64,000 bases of DNA from Bacteroidia bacterium. GTDB taxonomy: Bacteria > Bacteroidota > Bacteroidia > Chitinophagales > UBA2359. The DNA itself is not shown here. Below are more notes on the stretch, generated by a model. The model did not search any database and was not told the origin of the DNA. It was given only the letters and a program-made list of their open reading frames with translations. The stretch's first letter is position 1. The stretch lies in the NCBI GenBank assembly GCA_030427245.1, contig JAUHXA010000019.1, positions 1 to 64,000 of the forward strand. Reading direction: 5' to 3'.

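Noticed and set aside
25854-62664. Many plus-strand open frames of 60-290 codons opposite the giant gene
   Set aside because: They mirror the repeat period of the minus-strand gene and have low-complexity compositions; they are antisense shadows.
54896-63505. CRISPR-like periodicity in the 38-kb repeat region
   Set aside because: The repeats are protein-coding units of hundreds of bases with no short identical repeat-spacer structure.
25665-63962. Start of the giant gene at the methionine at 63962
   Set aside because: The frame is open upstream to the window edge, the residues before it continue the domain, and no signal peptide follows that methionine.

Overview
The window comes from a member of the Bacteroidota. 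Three things point there: a giant surface protein with a type IX secretion (T9SS) C-terminal sorting domain, a TonB-dependent receptor with an N-terminal carboxypeptidase-regulatory-like domain, and TAnnTTTG-type -7 promoter elements. The wealth of receptor-like kinases and the enormous SprB/DUF11 protein suggest a filamentous or gliding Saprospirales-like organism, but that placement is inference. No rRNA, tRNA or CRISPR array is visible.

Layout. (1) 1-10.1 kb, minus strand: the first codons of a partial gene, a secreted triple-repeat ricin-like protein, an acyl-CoA-ligase-like enzyme, a FabH-like ketosynthase lacking two of its three catalytic residues, a sodium:solute symporter, a TonB-dependent receptor and an exported alpha/beta hydrolase. 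(2) 10.8-13.0 kb, plus strand: a FabG-type reductase and an unknown helical protein. (3) 13.0-14.6 kb: a genomic scrapyard holding an antitoxin-like gene with only the tail of a MazF toxin, a fragment of a Uma2-family gene, an intact Uma2 gene and dispersed repeats. (4) 14.7-24.9 kb, plus strand: a signalling island with three transmembrane Ser/Thr kinases carrying C-terminal formylglycine-enzyme-like (SUMF1/C-type-lectin-fold) domains, a MORN-caspase protein, an FHA/zinc-ribbon gene broken by a MITE, an acidic membrane-anchored protein and a second zinc-ribbon/FHA protein. (5) 25.0-25.6 kb: two near-identical REPIN-like repeats flanking a small ORF. (6) 25.7-64.0 kb, minus strand: one uninterrupted reading frame, still open at the window edge, encoding more than 12,770 residues (about 36 SprB repeats, Ig-like domains, about 58 DUF11 repeats, about 17 SdrD_B-like repeats, cysteine-rich modules and a T9SS signal).

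The main discovery candidate is in region 4. The extreme C-termini of kinases 1 and 3 differ from each other in the pattern expected from a diversity-generating retroelement (DGR): flanks are near-identical, 14 of 24 aligned codons are changed, only codon positions 1 and 2 are affected, and third bases are invariant. A DGR template of AAC/AAT-like codons would explain this. No reverse transcriptase or template repeat is present here, so diversification would have to act in trans. Kinase 3's variable region also carries a one-base frameshift. Upstream, 389 of 390 bases of the lectin-like module are identical between the two genes although their kinase domains have diverged, which points to recent gene conversion. 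I read the island as a set of bacterial receptor-like kinases with hypervariable ectodomains, linked to FHA phosphopeptide readers and a caspase effector.
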